From: Acorus gramineus
Taxonomy: Eukaryota > Streptophyta > Magnoliopsida > Acorales > Acoraceae
DNA length: 64,000 bases
Reading direction: 5' to 3'
Assembly: GCA_030737835.1 (NCBI GenBank)
Contig: CM060852.1
Coordinates: 21,127,868-21,191,867, forward strand
The position numbers and the translations under genes are program-made. Shown piece after piece: positions 60,658-64,000 of the stretch. Each line of letters opens with the position of its first letter. Position 1 is the first letter of the stretch. The notes under the pieces were generated by a model. The model was given only the letters and a program-made list of their open reading frames with translations. It did no database searches and was not told where the DNA came from.

Positions 60658-61260
60658 ATTATGTTATAGCCAGTCTTCCCGCTATGGCTTATAAGGATCA
60701 GCAGGAGTTCCCCATGATATTTTGAACTTTTATTGCAAATGTTTTTGAAGCTGAAAGGCCAGGGCGTAGATTTTTAGTCCAACAGCGGATTGGAACATAT
60801 TTTTACAAGGTATTTTCTTATCCTTGTTATTCTGTTTCTCATAGTAAATCAGTCATTTCACTTGTTTTCTATCCATAATTCAAAAGGCTTTTCTTTTGGT
60901 TTAATGCTTTGGAATTCTTAGTTCCTCACATTGTTCCCTCTTTTTGAATGCAGGTGTATTGTATGCAGTAGTTGGGCTTGCTTGTGGAATCATGGAACTC
61001 TGCGCTATATGCACATAAAAGGTAGTATTTTATTACAGCATAAGCTGTGTTAATTTCTATACTTAAACATGATTACCACATTTTGCTTTGCCCCGTTTAT
61101 TGAATTGCTGTTGATGTTCATTTTTTAATTTCTTTTGTATCATTATATATAAATATTTACGGATATTTCATTTTCTTTATCCTTTTGATATTATAAGGAG
61201 TATAAAAAATTTCGAAGACGATATTCATGTGCCACCTCTTGTGAAAAATGCAGCCCTGGG
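60658..61260 (+). pseudogene. RETICULATA-related (DUF3411) gene fragment captured by CACTA 2
   Basis: Three exon-like segments with introns kept: one ending at 60809 with FEAERPGRRFLV and QQRIGTYFYK before GTATTT; one from 60954 (GVLYAVVGLACGI) to about 61020; one about 61197-61260 with NFEDDIHVPPLVKNAAL before GTAAGA. Order and wording match the middle of plastid-envelope RETICULATA-RELATED proteins (PF11891), whose copies read like FEAERPG, QQR, YFYKG, CGIIGQG and DDIPVPPL. One base is missing at the second junction, GQGIAN has decayed to MELCAI with a stop, and the N- and C-terminal exons were not found. Not functional. Confidence 0.75.
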
Positions 61261-62903
61261 GTAAGATGAAGATCAATCTTAATCAGTTTTCTGTTTTTAC
61301 CTTTTGTTACCGATTATTGTGCTTTATTGCTATTTGCAGGACCGTTGATCTTCATTGTGATTTGAATTTGTTAATGAAAAAGTAGAGAAACCATTGACCA
61401 ACCGCAGGCCAAATAATATGGATTATGGTATGCTAAATGGCGGTGTTAGAAATATTAATATGTCAGGCATAATGATAGGTGTTGAGACATGAATAATTAT
61501 TATGTGTATTAATTACAAATTCATATGACTAATATGCAGTAGATTTTCTTCTATCTGTTGGCTCATGTATTGCTCCTGTGGGTATATCAAATCATCCTTT
61601 GATTCATGGTACTTGGAAGGTGTTTAAAACTGGACTTCTTATTGTTGTTGATGCATATTTGACTAATTAAAAGTGGAGGCATATTTGATTATAAACTACA
61701 AAACATACACAAACTATGGACTTGTCATTCCAGAAGGAGATTAGGCTGCTGTTGCTTCTTAGACATAATAAAATGACTTATTATTACATCTTAGTATGTA
61801 AACATATATCTACTACTCCATGAATTCAGTGGGATACCCACCATTTATGTATGAGAGAAGATATACGAGTCGTTACAATGTTTCTAATGTATATATATTT
61901 TAATTTTTTAATAATATATATAAATCAATGGCTAAAACACATTATTTCATCAGATGATAGGTTATTCCTCGAGCCAATGAGTGAAGCTCTTCAGCCAATG
62001 AGTGATGCTTGCTTTACATGATTTGGCTACTATGTGAGACATATATTTATGCGGTCGGATTTTAGATTTTTCTTATTGTTGTTGTTGATGTATTTTAGGT
62101 TCTAGTTTTCTGTTTTTCTATCCAGAATTCAATGGTTATGTATTTTCTCTTGAATGTTGTGTATATGGATTTTTTTATTATAGAATATATGTAATGATAG
62201 AACATGTTTTCTAATGGATTTTCTTTAGGATGTATCTTTTCTTGAATAAGGTATGTATGAACAAGTTTAGATAATTTACTAATTCATTCTAATACATAAA
62301 GTTTTAAAAAACTTTTCCACGGAAAAAATTCCTTGATAAATAATAGCATGTGAGGCTTGTCTTCATACTTTTACAAAGGAAAACTTTTCTTAAAAATTAT
62401 GACATTTGGTTGATAATTCTTAAATTTTACCAAGGAAAATTGTCCTATGTAAAAATATGAACTTTTATGTATGAAACAATTTGTTGGTAATTGTGCATTT
62501 TTACCAACAATTATTTGTGTGGGTAAATGTATAGTTTTAGCAATGAATTATTTCATCGGTAAAAGTAATTTTTAACAAAGAAAGTGATTTCTTTGTTAAA
62601 AACATTTAGAGTCGGCTTATTGCGATGAATTTTTAACAGAGAAATATTGCATTACTAAAAATCTTTACAAACAAAATGTGGACTTTTAGCAAGGAAAATT
62701 GTCCTTGGAAAACGTCATATTTCTTGTAATGTATGTTATCAAATAGGTTAACTTAAATATATCATTATTACTAGATTTTGTTTTTAAACTGTGCCTCGAA
62801 ATCTGTGTTTCATAAAGCAGTCATCATCATTACACCTTCAAAAAGTGTGCATGAAACATCAAAAGCAAAAAGCTGTTTTCAAGCTGTGTTGTCAAATGCA
62901 CCC

Positions 62904-63127
62904 TTAGACTCCAATGAGAGAGAAGATTGAGGGCATGGAATAGGGACCATATAAGATACCAAGTGCTATTTGATGGTAGGCAGCTTCAGTCAGGTGGATG
63001 GAATCCCAATCAATGAATTCTGATGGGTTATTGCATAGGTTGAAGCCAGGTTCAGCACAGAAGAAAAGTGGATTGAAATTATAGGGACCCCCTCTTCCAC
63101 AGCATGCACGGAGAGTATCAATAAACC
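62904..63127 (-). CDS. GDSL esterase/lipase, last exon only; gene continues past the right edge
   Basis: The exon starts after a TAACAG acceptor (63129-63128 AG) and codes GFIDTLRACCGRGG...SLIGV with a TAA stop at 62906-62904. At 224 nt it is the same length as the last exon of the intact gene and pseudogene A. The block V motif reads DWDSIHLT: Asp and His are kept and Gly is replaced by Ser. The upstream exons would lie right of base 64000, so intactness cannot be judged. A Tourist-like MITE abuts the stop codon. Confidence 0.8.
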
Positions 63128-64000
63128 CTGTTATCATGCAAAAGTGATTAGTAGGAGACTACCTAACAAAGATGTTGGGGAATGAAATCCACAAAAATTA
63201 ACATTTATGTTTGAGCATATCAATTATACAAAATATATGTTTATCTATTATATTTTAGATCCAAAATTCAATTGATTTAAGATCGATGCTATTGGGATTT
63301 AAAAATACCATATTTGTATCACCTGATTAATCGAAGATCATTCTGATAAAAAAATGAACTTTGTGTATCCATGCTATGTGTTTGGATCCTTTGCTTTTTT
63401 ATTTATTTGCATACAGTTTTAAATGCAGCTTATGAAAAGACAGTTTTAAATGCATGTGTTGGATTCATTTTTATTTCGTCCAATATAACAAAGCAAAAAA
63501 CTTATGAAAAATGAGTAAAAGATCCCATCCTACAAGCAATGCCGTAACACGCCACTAGAAGAGAGTTTTTCATGTGGAAGTGTATCACAAGAAAAAAATT
63601 ATTAAAAAATCACTAAAAATAAATTTTTAAAAGCTGTCACCCTAGAGCCTACAGTAGCATTTGCAATTTATTTATTTATTTATTTTTTTTATATTATTAT
63701 TTTTTTTTTGAGAAAAATTCATATAAATCTTTGTAAACTGTCTTAAATTCATAAAACCTCCTATTTTTTTTTTGAAGTCCATATTACTCTTTGAAAACAT
63801 CTATGTAAATCTAAATATGCATCTGAGTTAAATATTTAATTTGTTGATAGTTAAGGAATATTTCCGTAATATTTTATTTTGTTAACCCTAATTGAAAAAT
63901 ATATTATACCAAAATCCTCTACAATATGTTAAAAATGCGAAAAATCCTCTATAAATAACGATTTTATCATTCGAATAGATTTTTATAATCTATTCAGAGG
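63128..64000 (-). other. Intron 4 of the right-edge GDSL copy
   Basis: AT-rich, with a TTTA microsatellite near 63666-63690 and long T runs. No exon 4 sequence (VLIGHG...) was found before the window ends. Confidence 0.5.

Larger units (their letters stand above)
59153..62731. mobile_element. CACTA element 2 carrying captured host exons
   Basis: The left end is CACTACAAGAAAAATGGTAT; the right end inverted is CATTACAAGAAATATGACGT, so one terminal base differs. Subterminal arrays of AAGGAAAATT / TTACCGAGGAAAA type repeats lie at 59190-59420 and 62300-62720. The flanking 3-mers (ACT, TAT) no longer match. No transposase is present; the interior holds gene-like sequence. Confidence 0.8.
59089..62903. 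mobile_element. Tourist-like MITE split by CACTA element 2
   Basis: The left part 59089-59152 (64 bp) and right part 62732-62903 (172 bp) align with the two ends of the intact MITE at 58713-58945 in opposite orientation. 64 + 172 minus a 3-bp duplication gives 233 bp, the length of the intact copy. TTAG flanks both outer ends; TTA is the usual PIF/Harbinger target. Confidence 0.8.

Overview
This is nuclear DNA of a flowering plant, probably a eudicot. It is AT-rich, has short exons in long AT-rich introns, carries plant-only families (TRICHOME BIREFRINGENCE-LIKE/DUF231, plant GDSL esterase, plant CofD-like protein), and is full of plant transposons. I cannot name the species. I found no tRNA, rRNA or CRISPR locus.

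Host genes, left to right: (1) the 5' three exons of a CofD/YvcK-like gene on the minus strand, running off the left edge; (2) an intact five-exon TBL gene (minus, 3758-6709, 417 aa); (3) about 10 kb of intergenic DNA with a foldback element, a diverged direct duplication and MITE-like DNA; (4) a second intact five-exon TBL gene (plus, 16577-20734, 372 aa); (5) a GDSL esterase cluster with one intact gene (plus, 28652-32029, 376 aa), two five-exon pseudogenes (minus, 34123-40278 and 49375-57314), and the last exon of a fourth copy (minus, 62904-63127) that continues past the right edge. Exon boundaries were set by splice signals, codon phase and comparison among the paralogs.

Mobile DNA is deeply nested. 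A Mutator-type MITE (22069-25309, perfect 10-bp target duplication) is split by a 2.66-kb non-autonomous LTR retrotransposon (22430-25087, 5-bp duplication). A second member of that LTR family (49997-52493, opposite strand) sits in intron 4 of a GDSL pseudogene. A Mutator-like element with long terminal inverted repeats and an Ulp1-protease-like pseudogene (about 40899-48429) is split by a CACTA element (41673-45545). A Tourist-like MITE inserted at the stop codon of the right-edge GDSL copy is split by a second CACTA element (59153-62731), which carries captured exons of a RETICULATA-related (DUF3411) gene.

The most interesting observations are: the DUF3411 capture; a hairpin conserved just after the primer-binding site of the two LTR elements; a GC-AG intron shared by three GDSL paralogs plus a second GC donor private to the intact gene; a perfect 144-bp in-frame tandem duplication across the stop codon of the first TBL gene; and a 1.1-kb foldback whose arms are built of 35-bp repeats.
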